Below, in pieces: positions 63,253-64,000 of a DNA stretch of 64,000 bases. How positions within the stretch are numbered: the first letter of the stretch is position 1; the number at the start of each line of letters is the position of its first letter. The notes under the pieces were generated by a model, which saw only the letters and a program-made list of their open reading frames with translations, did no database searches and was not told the origin of the DNA. This DNA is from Flavisphingomonas formosensis (lineage in GTDB: Bacteria > Pseudomonadota > Alphaproteobacteria > Sphingomonadales > Sphingomonadaceae): NCBI RefSeq assembly GCF_009755815.1, contig NZ_WRPK01000002.1:248001-312000 (forward strand). Reading direction: 5' to 3'. Both the position numbers and the translations under genes were made by a program.

Positions 63253-63888
63253 CTAGCTCAGATAATGCGCCGTCGTCTTGGTGGCGACCTCCTCGGCCGT
63301 CACGCCGGGGGCAAGCTCGATCAGCTTGAACGGCGAGTCATGATCCGGACGGCTGAACACGCACAGGTCGGTGACGATCATGTCGACCACATTCTTGCCG
63401 GTCAGCGGCAGGGTGCATTCCGGGATGAACTTGGGGCTGCCGTCCTTGGACGTATGCTCCATCACCACGATGATCTTCTTGACGCCGGCGACGAGATCCA
63501 TCGCGCCGCCCATGCCCTTGATCATCTTGCCGGGGATCATCCAGTTGGCGATGTCGCCATTTTCGGCCACTTCCATCGCGCCGAGCACGGTCAGGTCGAT
63601 ATGGCCGCCGCGGATCATCGCGAAGCTGTCCGAGGAGCTGAAGAAGCTGCTCGACGGAAGCTGGCTGATCGTCTGCTTGCCGGCGTTGATCAGATCGGCG
63701 TCGACCTCGTCCTCATAGGGGAAAGGCCCGATGCCGAGCATGCCGTTCTCGCTCTGCAAGGTGACGGTGACGCCGTCCGGAATGTTGTTCGCCACCAAGG
63801 TCGGGATGCCGATGCCGAGATTGACGTAGAAGCCGTCCTTCAGCTCCTTTGCGGCGCGCGCCGCCATCTGATTGCGATCCCAGCTCAT
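63253..63888 (-). CDS. scoB: 3-oxoacid CoA-transferase subunit B
   Basis: 211 residues. The beta subunit of succinyl-CoA:3-ketoacid CoA-transferase. Catalytic Glu in [17 protein letters not shown]; further typical blocks are [33 protein letters not shown] and [18 protein letters not shown]. It activates acetoacetate with succinyl-CoA in ketone-body and PHB use. The start overlaps the scoA stop by one base (TAATG). It is not the ring-hydrolase IpdB, whose motifs are different. Confidence 0.95.
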   Translation of the reverse strand: MSWDRNQMAARAAKELKDGFYVNLGIGIPTLVANNIPDGVTVTLQSENGMLGIGPFPYEDEVDADLINAGKQTISQLPSSSFFSSSDSFAMIRGGHIDLTVLGAMEVAENGDIANWMIPGKMIKGMGGAMDLVAGVKKIIVVMEHTSKDGSPKFIPECTLPLTGKNVVDMIVTDLCVFSRPDHDSPFKLIELAPGVTAEEVATKTTAHYLS

Positions 63889-64000
63889 TATGCCGCCTCC
63901 CTCTGGCGCACGGTGCGGAACTCGATCTTCTTATCATAGGGCGCGCCGAGCACGAGCCGCTTGATGTAGACGCTCGGTACATGGATGCAGTCGGGATCGA
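63888..64000 (-). CDS. scoA: 3-oxoacid CoA-transferase subunit A, C-terminal end (rest outside window)
   Basis: The last 36 codons are visible. The frame reads ...[20 protein letters not shown], then [16 protein letters not shown] and TAA, which is the standard C-terminus of the alpha subunit. The gene continues beyond position 64000. It is translationally coupled with scoB (TAATG). Confidence 0.88.
   Translation of the reverse strand, partial: DPDCIHVPSVYIKRLVLGAPYDKKIEFRTVRQREAA

Noticed and set aside
63253-64000. CoA-transferase subunit genes as IpdAB, the steroid ring hydrolase
   Set aside because: The B subunit has the [12 protein letters not shown] and [16 protein letters not shown] blocks of succinyl-CoA:3-ketoacid CoA-transferase, and the gene lies 42 kb from the steroid-like block.

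Overview
The window is high-GC alphaproteobacterial chromosome, most likely from a sphingomonad (Sphingomonadaceae). The evidence is two TonB-dependent receptors, RegB/RegA, a Ku-LigD end-joining pair, a protein resembling the N-terminal domain of the plant enzyme GINT1 (which glycosylates sphingolipids), and scattered intergenic palindromes of the GTCATCCCAGC...GCTGGGAT type. Nothing indicates a plasmid, prophage or insertion sequence. The genus cannot be fixed from this sequence alone.

Region 1 (1-21.2 kb) is a catabolic block that I read as steroid or polycyclic-isoprenoid degradation. The + strand run (1-12251) holds the C-terminal part of a TonB-dependent receptor, a cytochrome P450 with CYP124/125-like motifs, an AraC regulator, aldehyde and alcohol dehydrogenases, an acyl-CoA dehydrogenase, a type-II 3-hydroxyacyl-CoA dehydrogenase, two crotonases, a nitronate-monooxygenase-family flavoenzyme and an alpha-methylacyl-CoA racemase. 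This is a nearly complete route for terminal oxidation and beta-oxidation of a methyl-branched side chain. The - strand run (12263-15796) holds an SDR like 3alpha/20beta-hydroxysteroid dehydrogenase, an EchA20-like ring-opening crotonase, a PPOX-fold protein, an IpdF-like SDR and another SDR. A divergent MarR gene sits beside it with palindromes in the shared promoter. EchA20 and IpdF act on the steroid C/D-ring remnant HIP-CoA in mycobacteria, so finding relatives of both in one operon is the strongest functional clue in the window. After two tRNA genes (Arg-ACG, Gln-TTG) and two small genes, a - strand operon (17913-21223) adds an SDR, a CinA-domain protein and a Baeyer-Villiger monooxygenase.

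Region 2 (21.5-33.6 kb) is housekeeping and envelope: a PAP2 phosphatase, an isoprenylcysteine-methyltransferase-like membrane protein, GshA, RsmE, an OmpR-type two-component system, and a small surface-glycan cluster (GINT1-like protein, GT4 glycosyltransferase, Wzx-like flippase, CDP-glycerol-transferase-like protein, membrane protein).

Region 3 (33.6-40.7 kb) has an outer-membrane protein of unknown function, a secreted endonuclease/exonuclease/phosphatase-fold enzyme, and a FecI-FecR-TonB receptor signalling cassette, followed by ArgE.

Region 4 (40.7-49.2 kb) is a - strand operon cyoA-cyoB-cyoC-cyoD-surf1-regB-regA. It joins a terminal quinol oxidase to its assembly factor and to a quinone/redox-sensing regulator pair. 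An MHS-type transporter is divergent from it.

Region 5 (49.3-57.4 kb) has an aldo/keto reductase, a PaaI-type thioesterase, a three-gene phosphorelay (CHASE3 kinase, single-domain receiver, receiver-HisKA_2 kinase) and the ku-ligD pair.

Region 6 (57.4-64 kb) is phosphate acquisition: pstS-pstC-pstA-pstB facing a phosphate-selective porin, with Pho-box-like repeats on both sides of the divergent promoter. At the edge lies scoA(partial)-scoB for 3-oxoacid CoA transfer.
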